This document shows positions 8,647 to 17,414 of a stretch of 64,000 bases of DNA, piece by piece. The DNA lies in NCBI GenBank assembly GCA_025963635.1, contig JAOQAK010000061.1, positions 186,001-250,000 of the forward strand, written 5' to 3'. Position 1 is the first letter of the stretch; every line of letters begins with the position of its first letter. The notes beneath the pieces were generated by a model that had not been told where the DNA came from, ran no database searches, and saw nothing but the letters and a program-made list of their open reading frames with translations. A program made the position numbers and the translations under genes. Origin of the DNA: Ferruginibacter sp. GTDB taxonomy: Bacteria; Bacteroidota; Bacteroidia; Chitinophagales; Chitinophagaceae.

Positions 8647-8862
8647 CGGATCACCGGTGAACCCAAACATAATTGTACTATACACACGATAATTCAAAGA
8701 GTTGCTGTTTGAATGAAAGCGAACTCGCAAGTTAAGTTTAAATATAGCCCAACTCCTAAAATGCTTTTTTTAAATTTCATATTTCAGTAATCAATTGAAT
8801 GATCGGATGACTTCTATTGAACAGATCATATTTATTTTAACTTCATAACTCGCCAAAATTAT

Positions 8863-9126
8863 ATGAACATCAATAAAAAAATATTCAGAAGTGAACTAGA
8901 CATTATTCAGCAAAGGAATTCAATGTTCTTTCCTGTCTCACAAAAACGTTTTGTAAAGCTTTATACTACCAACGAAAGTACTCAACTGGTTTTTACAAAA
9001 AATTGCGATTTGGATAACGCAATCCGGTTAGAAATAATGTTGGCATTTAAGTTTTCCCAGGAGAATGATTTGCCTGTATGGTTTATTTGCCGTCCTTTTC
9101 AGGGACATGACCCAAAAACACCCTAA
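8863..9126 (+). CDS. unrecognised small island protein, 87 residues
   Basis: Short intact frame with an ordinary start and stop in a zone of remnants. Seen: a basic N-terminus (MNINKKIFRSELDI), a central segment LYTTNESTQLVFTKNCDLD and an aromatic tail. No motif or membrane segment. No function can be given. The 216 bases between 8647 and 8862 hold nothing recognisable. Confidence 0.4.
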   Translation: MNINKKIFRSELDIIQQRNSMFFPVSQKRFVKLYTTNESTQLVFTKNCDLDNAIRLEIMLAFKFSQENDLPVWFICRPFQGHDPKTP

Positions 9127-9225
9127 AATCAATATTTCCTTTAGCAGTCTGCATCTCACCACAAATCTTACATCCCCGGTATGGTCAGGTGTGGCAGAAA
9201 AGGCAGATCAAAAAGCCGGCTATAT
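9127..9225 (+). pseudogene. second degenerate ATPase tail
   Basis: The DNA from TTTAGCAGTCTGCATCTCAC through AAAAAGCCGGCT parallels 8004-8085, the sensor-1 region and tail of the ATPase remnant, with substitutions and a disrupted frame. It shows that two related ATPase genes once lay here or that a segment was duplicated before decay. Confidence 0.5.
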
Positions 9226-9467
9226 TAAAAAACAGGGGGTTTAAGGACCAGCATTATAAAGATTTATTTCATGAATTTATATACAAATATGGTTCTGCTT
9301 CAAAAGAAGACATTAGCGATCTTATCCTGGATTTACTCTCCAATGTTTTAGATAAAGACCGGAAGGAAAATAAAGTTAGAAATTTGATTTATGCCATGTC
9401 AAAGCAGGACAAGTCTTTTAAGAATGTTGGTACCAAACGCAAACCAATTTGGAAAAGGAACAGCTAA
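9189..9467 (+). pseudogene. C-terminal winged-helix fragment of a longer protein
   Basis: 92 residues in the open frame. From about residue 18 (FKDQHYKDLFHEFIYKYGSA) it looks like the C-terminal winged helix found at the end of RecG-like/AlbA_2 ATP-binding proteins: helix, S-A-S-K-E-D-I-S-D-L-I-L, then E-N-K-V-R-N-L-I-Y-A-M-S-K and a final basic strand K-R-K-P-I-W-K-R. The N-terminal domains expected in that family are missing, and the upstream DNA belongs to a different remnant. I treat it as a fragment, although it could still be expressed as a small DNA-binding protein. Confidence 0.45.
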
Positions 9468-9510
9468 ATTGTCAATTATTAGATGAACTTTAGATATACT
9501 TTGGATGCCT

Positions 9511-9554
9511 ATTCCGGTGAAAGTGAGCCACCATTCCGGTCAAACTGAGCCACC
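9511..9554 (-). repeat. IS21 terminal tandem repeats (2 x 22 bp)
   Basis: Two adjacent 22-base units, each ATTCCGGT(G/C)AAA(G/C)TGAGCCACC, differ at two positions. Multiple end repeats of this kind are the transposase-binding sites of IS21-family elements. Confidence 0.85.
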
Positions 9555-9584
9555 TGATAAAGAGCGTATTTGAAAGATTTAAAG

Positions 9585-10316
9585 CTAACTGTTTTTCTTT
9601 GTTCTTAATGATTCTCCTTTTAATTCTATGCGGTTTGCGTGAGCTGTCATTCTGTCCATAATTGCATCTGCAAGTGTTGGTTCATTAATATATTCATACC
9701 ATACTTTAACCGGTAATTGAGAAGTAATGATCGTGGCTCCCTTTGCATATCTGTCTTCCATTATTTGTAACAAGGCAAGCTTCATATGATGATCTAAAGG
9801 TTGTAGTCCAAAATCATCCAGAATAAGCAGTGGTGTTTTAGCGATTTGATTTAGCCACCTGATGTATGTGCCGTCTAACCTGGCGGCAGCAAGGGCTTCA
9901 ATAAACCTGTTCATGGCAAAGTATATGGTTCGGTAGCCCAGCATACAAGCTTGCCTTCCCAAGGCACAAGCCAGGTAGCTTTTTCCGCACCCTGTTGAAC
10001 CTGTAATTAATATATTTTCTCCCTTGTCAATAAAAGTTCCATCACAGTATTGAAGTAATTGTTCTTTGGTAATACCGCGGCCGGGATTGGTTTTAACTTG
10101 TTCGGGCATGGTATTGTAACGGAGTTTGGATAAGCGAAGAAAAAGCTGGGTTCGTTGTGAGAGCCTGTATTGAGTTTCTGCATCTGTTAGCATACCCATC
10201 ATTGTATGCGCTTCAGGATGCTGGTGTACGGGTTGATCAACTACTGCCTGGTATAGTTTAGCCATCCCAAAGAGTTTTAAGTGCTGCATTTGTTCTACTG
10301 TACTTTGTGTGTTCAT
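9585..10316 (-). CDS. istB: IS21 helper ATPase IstB
   Basis: 243 residues, normal length for IstB. An N-terminal helical region is followed by an AAA+ core: Walker A GSTGCGKSYLACALG near residue 105, Walker B L-L-I-L-D-D-F-G near 170, and the sensor region ATIITSQLPVKVWYEY near 195. IstB assembles as an ATP-dependent oligomer that directs the IstA transposase to target DNA. The gene overlaps no neighbour and lies 37 bases downstream of the istA remnant. It looks complete, but its partner transposase is truncated. Confidence 0.9.
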   Translation of the reverse strand: MNTQSTVEQMQHLKLFGMAKLYQAVVDQPVHQHPEAHTMMGMLTDAETQYRLSQRTQLFLRLSKLRYNTMPEQVKTNPGRGITKEQLLQYCDGTFIDKGENILITGSTGCGKSYLACALGRQACMLGYRTIYFAMNRFIEALAAARLDGTYIRWLNQIAKTPLLILDDFGLQPLDHHMKLALLQIMEDRYAKGATIITSQLPVKVWYEYINEPTLADAIMDRMTAHANRIELKGESLRTKKNS

Positions 10317-10353
10317 GTTGACTTTTTACTGTTGACTGGTTTTAAAAATATTG

Positions 10354-11106
10354 TTAGTTGTAAGCTTCTGGTCCCCGCAGATTAGTATGCTGGGGCATGT
10401 CGAATAAAAAAAGTTGCTCGGGTTCAATGGTATCGAGGTTGTTGATAAGAATATTATTGATAGTAGTATAGCTATAGCATTGTCCCGTCAATGCCCTCTT
10501 GCAGGCTGCTTCCACTCGTGCTGGTGTATATGCTTTTGACAGGCGAAGTATACCAAGACATCCATTGTAGGATTGTTCGGCAAATCTTCTTGCCTTTAAT
10601 ACACCCTGGATATACAAGTGGGTAGATGGACCAACTTTCCCCGCTTGTTCTAAAAAGTATACTGCTGTCCATCCCTTTTGCTCTGAGTAACGTTGATGGC
10701 TCTCCGGCATGTGTTCTTTAAGGGTCGTAAAGTCGTGGGGTTTAAAGCTTCTTACATGTAAGGCAATACGCCTGTGCTCATAATAGATCTCCACAGTATC
10801 TGTATCATAAATGACGTTAACAGTTTTGCCGATAAAGCTGAAGGGTACGCTGTAATGGTGCCAATCTTCATCAAGCGTGATATGGTAATTCCGTTGAACT
10901 TTTGATTTTACTACATGGCTGATACAATACTTCTCAGCAGGTAAAGGTTGAAGCAAGGGTTGTTCACGTTTAATGAAACATTCAAAGCGACTATAGTCCT
11001 TCTTTTGAAAGGGCCGCTGGTGGTGCTCTTTAAGTTGTTCAATTATATAAACATTTAGTTCAGCAAGGCTAAAAAAGACTTTGTTACGCAACGGAGCGTA
11101 AATGGA
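10354..11106 (-). pseudogene. istA: C-terminal half of IS21 transposase IstA
   Basis: About 250 residues matching the C-terminal part of IstA, which is normally near 500. The first recognisable motif is I-Y-A-P-L-R-N-K-V-F-F-S-L, which in intact IstA lies after the DDE catalytic core, so HTH and catalytic residues are all missing. The only in-frame start is an interior TTG. Sequence upstream of 11106 no longer resembles IstA. Non-functional relic left by the deletion that truncated the element. Confidence 0.85.
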
Positions 11107-11164
11107 ATATTTATCGAAAGGCCAGTTAATGGATAAGTTCGCCCATTCTATTGGTCTTTCATAG

Positions 11165-11743
11165 ATGAAACCAGTCAGCAGCCTGGGTGCCTGTTTATTT
11201 CTGCTGATGGTATTACAGGCGGTTTTTAAGAACCCGCTTCAAAGCCAGCGACGAATTAAAAACATTACAAAATGGATGATAGCGGCATTGGGTGCTATCG
11301 CTGGTCTCACACTATTGTTCCTCCTTCCCAATCTCAATGCCAGTATAAAATACTTTCTCGTGGTACTTTGGCAAATCGGGTTAATTGCATCTATTATGCT
11401 GGTCACCTATATTCCTGTTTTTTTCTTTAACACCAGCGTTACTGCGAGGATCTTTTCTGCTGCGATGTTTGCTGTTTCTTTGAGCGCTTCTCTACAAATA
11501 TTCGCTACGGCCGGGTTTATCAATAACTTCTTCATCAATGAACATGGTCTCACCGTCGGTAGTATGCTTGAAGTCACGATAATGACCTTCGGCTTATTCT
11601 TTAGCTTACTCGAAGAGATGAAACGTAAAGACGTGCAGGTGTTGGCATTAGAACAGGAACAAACCGAAACCTTGAAAAGGCTTGTCTCCGTGCAGGACCA
11701 TGAACGTAAAAGAATAGCGGCTGATCTTCATGACAATATTTAA
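11165..11743 (+). pseudogene. truncated membrane histidine kinase, cut at its H box
   Basis: 192 residues with about five or six hydrophobic helices (for example FLVVLWQIGLIASIMLVTYI), then a linker helix and the phosphoacceptor motif ERKRIAADLHDN of HisKA_3-type kinases. The frame stops immediately after the H box, at the junction with the MobC tail, so the rest of the dimerisation helix and the whole ATPase domain are missing. The N-terminal sensor domain is also absent, because a stop codon directly precedes the ATG. Both edges look like deletion or recombination breakpoints. It cannot act as a kinase. Confidence 0.75.
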
Positions 11744-11828
11744 CCAGCAAGGATTATTTGAAGGCATGAAATATTTCGAGAATTACCGAAACCTGGTAGA
11801 TGGTATCCTGCAAAAGCTAAAACCATGA
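11739..11828 (+). pseudogene. C-terminal remnant of a MobC-like mobilisation protein
   Basis: An open frame with no start encodes about 29 residues (NQQGLFEGMKYFENYRNLV and on to K-L-K-P) and ends in TGA overlapping the relaxase start as ATGA. In Bacteroidota mobilisable elements a MobC/BmgB-like accessory gene precedes and overlaps the relaxase gene in this way. The upstream part was removed by the same junction that truncated the histidine kinase. Assigned by position and overlap more than by sequence. Confidence 0.5.
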
Positions 11829-12820
11829 TCAGTAAGCCGGTGCCAGCCAATTCTTTTTATCATACCTGCCGGTATATCGCCAACAAACAGGGCGCAGAAA
11901 TTTTGTTGGCGGAAGGGGTACGCGGACATGATTATAAATTGATGGCTACCGATTTTGAGATGCAGCAACAATTGCGGCCTGCTAAAGCGCAGGCATGTTT
12001 TCATTCTATACTCAGTTTTTATCCCGGGGAAAACCCATCCGATGAGATGATGAAGGAGATCGCAAAAAAATATTTAGCTGAGTTGGGGATTACCAATACA
12101 CAATACGCCGTGAGCAAACACACCGATAAAACCCACTTGCACATGCACATTGTAGCCAATATGGTGAACAACAATGGCAGGTCTATTAACGACAGCTGGA
12201 TAGGCCTAAGGGGGAAAAAAATAGCGCAGCGCCTTACACAGGAATACAAATTAATCCCGGCTTTACAAAAAAACCTGGTGCTTACAAACATGGAAGCGCT
12301 CAGCCAAACAGAAGCCAATAAGTACAGGATTTATATAGCCATTGCTGAAAATTTACCCCGTTGCAAGTCAATGAAGGAACTGGAAGAAAAGCTTTTAACG
12401 TTGGGAATTGAAACACAATACAAATACAAAGGGCAATCACAGGAAAGACAGGGCGTAAGTTTTAAGATAGGTGATACCTGCTTTAAGGGCAGCCAGGTAG
12501 ACCGGAAATTTTCGTTCCCTGGTTAGGAAAAAGCTTTAGCAATGCAACGCACGCAAACTTCAGAGCACCGGCCGACAGAACAACGGCAGCAGTCTGCAGG
12601 TGATGTTATTGGACAGCCGGCAACTGTTTTACAGGGTATGTTGCTAAATATTTCACAAGTAAGCAGTAAGGCACTCAGCGATGATTTTGCTAAAGGGACA
12701 GACAAGACCATTGACATATTGTTGAAACCTGAACTGGCAAATGAGCGATTACCCTTCGATTTGTCACCCGCGGCCATTCGTAAAAAGAAGAAGAAGAAAT
12801 CTCAACGGCTCAGGCGTTGA
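11825..12820 (+). pseudogene. MobB-type relaxase interrupted by an in-frame TAG
   Basis: Two frames in the same phase (11825-12526 and 12542-12820) form one relaxase of about 330 residues with a single TAG at 12524-12526. The N-terminal part carries the relaxase signature: a Tyr in NSFYHTCRYI, then HTDKTHLHMHIVANMVNNNG near residues 100-119, the His triad that binds the metal. The part after the stop ends in a strongly basic K-K-K-K-K-K-S-Q-R-L-R-R tail. The sequence across the stop (V-D-R-K-F-S-F-P-G-stop-E-K-A-L) is continuous with the usual V-D-R-x-F-S-x-x-x-L-E-K block. Relaxases nick oriT and lead transfer. The 233-residue product may lack function. Confidence 0.8.
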
Positions 12821-12849
12821 ATATTTTACAATGATAAAAACTTGAAATT

Positions 12850-13452
12850 ATGAACGAACAAATCAATGATACACAAACAATATTTATGGAGGTAACATCA
12901 AAAAAGGTGGAGACCCATGATCAAAAGATTGCAGCTATTGAAGAAAAAGTAAAAGATAGCAACGGCAGCGCAGAACTGATCGGCAAACTATTAACTGCAG
13001 TGGAGCAATTACATTCCGATGTAAAAAGTATCTTATTGCCAGTGGAAACGATACAAGACTTTTCTTCGCGGCTGTCATCGGTTACCGCCTTATTGAAAAG
13101 TTCCACTCTAAATAAAGTGCTTCACCATCACCATGTTCCTAAACTCACCTGGATCTCCGCGGGTCTATTTGTCGCGTTTTCACTGGTTTGTTCCGGCTGG
13201 TTTGTGACAAGTAGTAAATTGAATAGTTTTATTATCAACGATACCAAATATCGCTGGCTTCGGTTGGATACTTCCCAAAGAAGCTTGCAGGTTTACCTTG
13301 ATCGCGTAGACAGTTTATATAGCCAATCGCCCGATATGCGAGAGAAATTGATTGAAGCCGAGGAACACTACCGGTTCAATTTTGAACGATTACAAAAGGC
13401 GGAGCGGCTGAAAGCTGAAGCAAAGCAGCTGGAGGATGCGGCCCGCAAATGA
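12850..13452 (+). CDS. coiled-coil membrane protein of the mobilisation region
   Basis: 200 residues: an N-terminal coiled coil (about 15-95), one transmembrane helix (LTWISAGLFVAFSLVCSGWF, about 99-118), and a C-terminal coiled coil ending in A-E-R-L-K-A-E-A-K-Q-L-E-D-A-A-R-K. Proteins of this architecture are often found immediately behind the relaxase gene in Bacteroidota mobilisable elements and are thought to assist transfer, but I know of no defined biochemical role. It starts 29 bases after the relaxase reading frame on the same strand. Frame intact. Confidence 0.65.
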   Translation: MNEQINDTQTIFMEVTSKKVETHDQKIAAIEEKVKDSNGSAELIGKLLTAVEQLHSDVKSILLPVETIQDFSSRLSSVTALLKSSTLNKVLHHHHVPKLTWISAGLFVAFSLVCSGWFVTSSKLNSFIINDTKYRWLRLDTSQRSLQVYLDRVDSLYSQSPDMREKLIEAEEHYRFNFERLQKAERLKAEAKQLEDAARK

Positions 13453-13551
13453 TAACAATTTCGATTTGCATTATGTGGACCTTGTTTTAAGTAAATAGTT
13501 GAAAATATGTTTTATAGTTGCGAATCTAAATATTGTTCAATATATTGCAGC

Positions 13552-13568
13552 GTTCATGAATCATGAAC
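13552..13568 (+). promoter_or_regulatory. 17-bp palindrome at the AbiEi start
   Basis: Perfect 8-base arms (GTTCATGA / TCATGAAC) around one A. It covers the first possible ATG (13563) of the antitoxin-like gene and lies 18 bases before the second ATG (13587). AbiE antitoxins are known to bind inverted repeats at their own promoters, so an autoregulatory operator is likely. Confidence 0.55.
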
Positions 13569-13586
13569 ATAAATAGCAAATTGAAC

Positions 13587-14618
13587 ATGAAAAAGGATGA
13601 AATATTTGAACAGGCAATTCAGCAATTCGAAACAATTACAGGTGCAGGTGTCAAAATCTTAGATGATCGGTTAACCAACAATAATAATAAGGCAGACAGG
13701 TTAATCGAATTGAAAACTGCTAATCAAAATGCCAGGTTTTGGGTGGAAATAAAAAGTGAAATAAGGGAACATAATGTGCCGGGCTTACTAAAACAAATCA
13801 ATGACATCGGCGATGACTGGTTATTAATCTGCCAATATATCCCAAAGCCTGTAAAGCAGACCCTGAAAGACCACGGCGTAAATTATCTGGAAACAGCCGG
13901 TAATTGTTTTATTCAAAAAGACGGGATATTTTTTTACATCAATGATAAAGCAGTAACAGCCCATCGCCAACCAAAAGAGGGGAAACTCTGGAATCAGGCA
14001 GGCCTTAAATTTCTCTTTGGTATTCTAACAAATCCCGAATTATTGAATGTGCCATACAGGCAAATTGCGCAGGAAACAAAAGTAGCATTGGGTAATATCG
14101 GTCCATTTATAGAAGAATTAAAGCAGGAAGGTTTTTTGAAAGACGGTATAAAAAGCGGCCAACATTTTAATTTTATCGAGCACAAAGATGCATTGCAAAA
14201 GAAATGGATAGAATTATTCAATATCATTTTACGGCCGAAATTGAAAGAAGGCAGATTCCGGTTTGCAGATAAGAAAATGCAGGGCGATTGGCAAAATATA
14301 CCTGCAGATCATTTTTATTGGGGAGCGGAACCTGCGGGTGCAATCTTAACCGGTTTTCTGGAACCCGAAGTACTAACGGTTTATACCAAACTACCCAAAA
14401 TGGAACTAATAAAGGAACTCAGGCTGGTACCGGATAAAAATGGGCAGGTAGAACTGATGCATATTTTTTGGGAAGACCCCAAGCCCGATTCGGACAGCAA
14501 TAAAAACAAAACCGTTCCACCCTTACTGGCTTATGCTGAATTGATTACAAGTCTCGACAGCAGAAACAGGGAAACGGCAGAACGCTTAAAACAACAATAC
14601 CTTGACTCAACCCTTTAA
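13587..14618 (+). CDS. AbiEi-family antitoxin-like protein of a type IV-like pair
   Basis: 343 residues from the ATG at 13587 (MKKDEIFEQAIQQFE), chosen because the palindrome covers the earlier ATG at 13563. An N-terminal alpha/beta domain has a nuclease-like pattern: D-R-L-I-E-L-K, then F-W-V-E-I-K-S-E. A winged helix follows around residues 155-200 (V-P-Y-R-Q-I-A-Q-E-T-K-V-A-L-G-N-I-G-P-F-I-E-E-L). This matches the group annotated as type IV toxin-antitoxin AbiEi antitoxins. The gene overlaps the nucleotidyltransferase by 17 bases, the layout of AbiE operons. Role: transcriptional autorepressor and neutraliser of the toxin, protecting a population against phage or stabilising the island. 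Confidence 0.75.
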   Translation: MKKDEIFEQAIQQFETITGAGVKILDDRLTNNNNKADRLIELKTANQNARFWVEIKSEIREHNVPGLLKQINDIGDDWLLICQYIPKPVKQTLKDHGVNYLETAGNCFIQKDGIFFYINDKAVTAHRQPKEGKLWNQAGLKFLFGILTNPELLNVPYRQIAQETKVALGNIGPFIEELKQEGFLKDGIKSGQHFNFIEHKDALQKKWIELFNIILRPKLKEGRFRFADKKMQGDWQNIPADHFYWGAEPAGAILTGFLEPEVLTVYTKLPKMELIKELRLVPDKNGQVELMHIFWEDPKPDSDSNKNKTVPPLLAYAELITSLDSRNRETAERLKQQYLDSTL

Positions 14619-15378
14619 CTTATTAAATCCTTCTATTGCTGAAATGCTGAAAACCTTGGAAATCGTATTCCGTGGATTTGGCATCGACTATTTTTTAGTA
14701 GAAGCCGTAGCAAGAGATATCCGGCTAGCCGGCGGGGCAGAATTTAAAGCTCTTCGAAAAACCAAAGATGTTGACATTGCGATATTACTCGATGGTGAAG
14801 AGCAATTTTATGCCATTAAAGATGCGCTGGTGGCAACGGGCCATTTTGAAGAAAGTGCTTACAAAGCCATCAAGCTAATCTACAAAGATGCGATCGAACT
14901 AGACCTGCTGCCGTTTGGCGAAATTGAAAATGAAGAAAGAGAATTACTATTAAGCCGTCATACCCTCCTGGTAATGGATATGAGCGGATTTAAAGAAGTA
15001 TATCCTTTCATCGAAACGCTTACAGTAGCCGAAGGCCTTTCCTTGAATGTATGTTCATTGGAAGGGTTAGTCATACTGAAACTGATATCAAATGATGACA
15101 ATCCTACCCGTACCAAGGATATTACAGACATTGAACATTTTATCCAGGTATATTTCGATCTAAACAGCAATGAAATTTACACAGCATATATGGACGTATT
15201 GGATCTATATGAAACCAGCACCTATGAATATCTTCCACTGGTATCGGGAAGAATAATCGGCAGAAAAATAAAAAGCATGCTGAGAGATTCAACCGAAATG
15301 TCTGCATACTTGAAAACAATTTTAGCAAAAAGGCCGGTAAGCACGTGGCAGGCAATGCTGGATGGCTTGAATGATTAG
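14602..15378 (+). CDS. nucleotidyltransferase partner (AbiEii-like toxin candidate)
   Basis: 258 residues. The fold signature is of a minimal nucleotidyltransferase: a strand D-Y-F-L-V-E-A-V-A-R-D near residues 29-39, then T-K-D-V-D-I-A-I-L near 57-65 supplying two metal-binding Asp, and a third acid in I-E-L-D-L-L-P-F near 100. The usual Gly-Gly/Ser before A-x-x-R-D is replaced by Glu, so nucleotide binding may be altered. In AbiE systems the toxin transfers nucleotides to tRNA or another target. Its start lies inside the preceding gene, which suggests translational coupling. The toxin role is inferred from this pairing. Confidence 0.7.
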   Translation: MTQPFNLLNPSIAEMLKTLEIVFRGFGIDYFLVEAVARDIRLAGGAEFKALRKTKDVDIAILLDGEEQFYAIKDALVATGHFEESAYKAIKLIYKDAIELDLLPFGEIENEERELLLSRHTLLVMDMSGFKEVYPFIETLTVAEGLSLNVCSLEGLVILKLISNDDNPTRTKDITDIEHFIQVYFDLNSNEIYTAYMDVLDLYETSTYEYLPLVSGRIIGRKIKSMLRDSTEMSAYLKTILAKRPVSTWQAMLDGLND

Positions 15379-15510
15379 ACTGTATACTACAAGACGGGGT
15401 TCATAATGTCATTTAATTAATTCTACACATGAAACTCAATTCTCACTTGAGTTAGTAGTGCGGTGTCAATTCTTAGCACAAGCAAGCTGGATCTTCTGCT
15501 CCTGGAGTTT

Positions 15511-17034
15511 TTACACCACCTTCCACCAAGGCTTATCATCAGCATTATTTGCAGGCGGGTTATTTTCCACAGTTGGAATTATAGTTTTAATTGGAGATGC
15601 AGGGGCGTCATTAGACGGCATTTGCAAAGTATTATTTTGGAAGAGGGCAACTATTGATTGTTTAAATTGGGTACCCTTTACCGGATTTACCATTTTTACA
15701 AAATTGGCATAGCCTATAATGTGGTTCGATAAACTTGCCGGTGTGTGTACGGTATGGGTATCCCCTTTTTTAAGGTTGTGTAATAACGCCCTGAATTGCC
15801 GCAGGTCTTTCCTGTTTACGCTAAGTTGTTGGTTCACTATTACACCGGTAACTTCCTGCTGTGTGCCTTTACACATAATACGGATTTTGCCAGGATGTAC
15901 AGTGAAGCCCTCATCCTGCAGAATTCTTTTGATGCGCCATACCAGTTGCTGCGCAATAATTTCTTTACCGCCGGAGAAAGTTATATCATCAGCATAACGG
16001 GTATAGTTACAATTGAGTTTATTGGCTAAACCCTGCAAACGATTATCCAATGAAAAGCAAAGGATATTGGTTATAGCCGGACTGGTAGGTGCCCCCTGTG
16101 GCAATACCCGGTTTCCTTTTTGAACAAAGTAATTTTTCCCGTCAATCTCCACTTCATCTGTCACTGCTTCTGTACAAATAAGCGAAAGTATCGTCGAGAT
16201 TTTTTCTGAATACCCCAATTGCTGCAACAAACCTTTTGTCCTTTTGAAATGAACACTCGGAAAGAAATCCTTCACATCCATATTCAGAACAAGATCCTTC
16301 CCAACATGTGGTTGTGCATTGCTAACGATCGAGCGATGGGCAACAAATCCGTTTGCAGCTTTGTGTAGTGCGACTTTGTTGAGCAGATTTTGCAGTATCC
16401 AGTACTGAACTTTTTTAAGCCTTGGCATGGGCGCAGAGATCAAACGCCTACCGCCTGATTTTTTTGGAATGTAAAATTTGCGGTAGTGGCTTACTTCCGA
16501 AACTTTGCGGTTGAAGGCTAGAAAGCGCAATTCTTTCAGATCGATCCCCATGGCTATTGCCAGTTCCGTTTCATTGGCGAAAACAGGGAGGTTATGTTTT
16601 TGAAGGGCGGCGATATTATTTTCAGTATGGTTAAGGCCCAATGAAACATTCTCGCCCAGGTAAATGATTTCTGTTGCTTTTTTGTTTTTCCATGCTTCGG
16701 CTTTATCAAAACGCTCCTGTTCTCTTTTCTTTTTATTTAGTTCCCGTTTCACCTTTGCCTCGGCCATTCGCTTCATGCGCATTTCTTTCACTACGGCTTC
16801 CCTGTTCTGGAATTTCCTTTTTTCTTCAGACAGCTTATTGAGTTCCTTTTGTAATTCCGTTTCCTTTTTAATCAGCAATTCGGGTACGCCGGGTTCGCCA
16901 TCTTTTTTACCCCAAAAGCCCAGGCGTTTCATTTCCACTAAAATAAATTCTTCTTTGGAAGTTTCCCTTATGCGATCGTATATCTGTTGACGGGTAAGCT
17001 TGATGTCGGCCATAGTAGGAAGAAAAGTTTTCAT
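15511..17034 (-). CDS. retron reverse transcriptase
   Basis: 507 residues. An N-terminal extension of about 170 residues contains a charged coiled coil (55-120). The RT palm and fingers follow: RT1 at 186-210 (YIPKKSGGRRLISAP), the first catalytic Asp at D253 in NMDVKDFFPS, LPQGAPTSPAITN at 311-323, and YADD at 347-350. Both retron hallmarks are present: NAQPH at 239-243 (NAxxH) and VTG at 395-397. The tail is Pro/Asn rich. It copies the msd part of the adjacent RNA into multicopy single-stranded DNA primed from a 2'-OH. The start codon is 6 bases beyond the a2 repeat of that RNA. The gene is the last of the retron operon. Confidence 0.95.
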   Translation of the reverse strand: MKTFLPTMADIKLTRQQIYDRIRETSKEEFILVEMKRLGFWGKKDGEPGVPELLIKKETELQKELNKLSEEKRKFQNREAVVKEMRMKRMAEAKVKRELNKKKREQERFDKAEAWKNKKATEIIYLGENVSLGLNHTENNIAALQKHNLPVFANETELAIAMGIDLKELRFLAFNRKVSEVSHYRKFYIPKKSGGRRLISAPMPRLKKVQYWILQNLLNKVALHKAANGFVAHRSIVSNAQPHVGKDLVLNMDVKDFFPSVHFKRTKGLLQQLGYSEKISTILSLICTEAVTDEVEIDGKNYFVQKGNRVLPQGAPTSPAITNILCFSLDNRLQGLANKLNCNYTRYADDITFSGGKEIIAQQLVWRIKRILQDEGFTVHPGKIRIMCKGTQQEVTGVIVNQQLSVNRKDLRQFRALLHNLKKGDTHTVHTPASLSNHIIGYANFVKMVNPVKGTQFKQSIVALFQNNTLQMPSNDAPASPIKTIIPTVENNPPANNADDKPWWKVV

Positions 17035-17040
17035 GGATTA

Positions 17041-17280
17041 ACAAAGTAAAAGTAGATGCTGCCTTCGTGCCTGCCGGCGACCAGATTAATCAACGCCAGG
17101 CATACGGGTACCATATCACTAGTTGGGCACCCGGGGCCTTCACTGTAAATAGTGATATGGTACCCGTATGCCATAGTAAAGATTATATTTGGTGATGCAT
17201 GATAAACTCATGTTGCATGAACGACGAAACATCGCTCTTTCCTTTTCAGGAAGCAAGGTGCATGCTTTACTTTTACTCTG
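17041..17280 (-). ncRNA. retron msr-msd RNA
   Basis: Directly upstream of the RT on the same strand. The ends are inverted repeats: a1 at 17260-17280 and a2 at 17041-17059 share a core AGTAAAAGTA and pair over about 14 consecutive bases with one G-U. After a1 comes AGC, the usual context of the branching G. The msr part (17173-17259) can form small hairpins, including TTCCT/AGGAA (17239-17252) and CATGA/TCATG (17198-17212). The msd part is a perfect 23-bp stem with a 28-nt loop (17099-17172). This is the template and primer for the RT. The exact priming G and cDNA end cannot be fixed by eye. Confidence 0.85.
17099..17172 (-). repeat. msd stem-loop, 23-bp perfect inverted repeat
   Basis: Arms 17099-17121 and 17150-17172 are exactly complementary. 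The loop of 28 bases (17122-17149) is GC-rich. It is by far the strongest hairpin in the window and would be the double-stranded part of the msDNA. Confidence 0.95.
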
Positions 17281-17414
17281 TCAAAGAACATGAAATGCGG
17301 TTAACAAATATAGTTTTCTGTTTTTGATTTTTTTGAAATGCTTTGTTTTATTTTAAAATTGTTCCGGCCCTTGTTCCACATTGCTGAAAACGTAAACAAA
17401 CTCTTCCCCTTTAA

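Larger units (their letters stand above)
9506..11106 (-). mobile_element. truncated IS21-family insertion sequence
   Basis: One end is preserved at 9506-9554, with tandem terminal repeats typical of IS21. An intact istB-like gene and the C-terminal half of istA follow. The other end is lost: istA breaks off near 11106 and unrelated sequence (a truncated histidine kinase) begins by 11165. The element is immobile on its own because the DDE half of IstA is gone. Confidence 0.85.
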
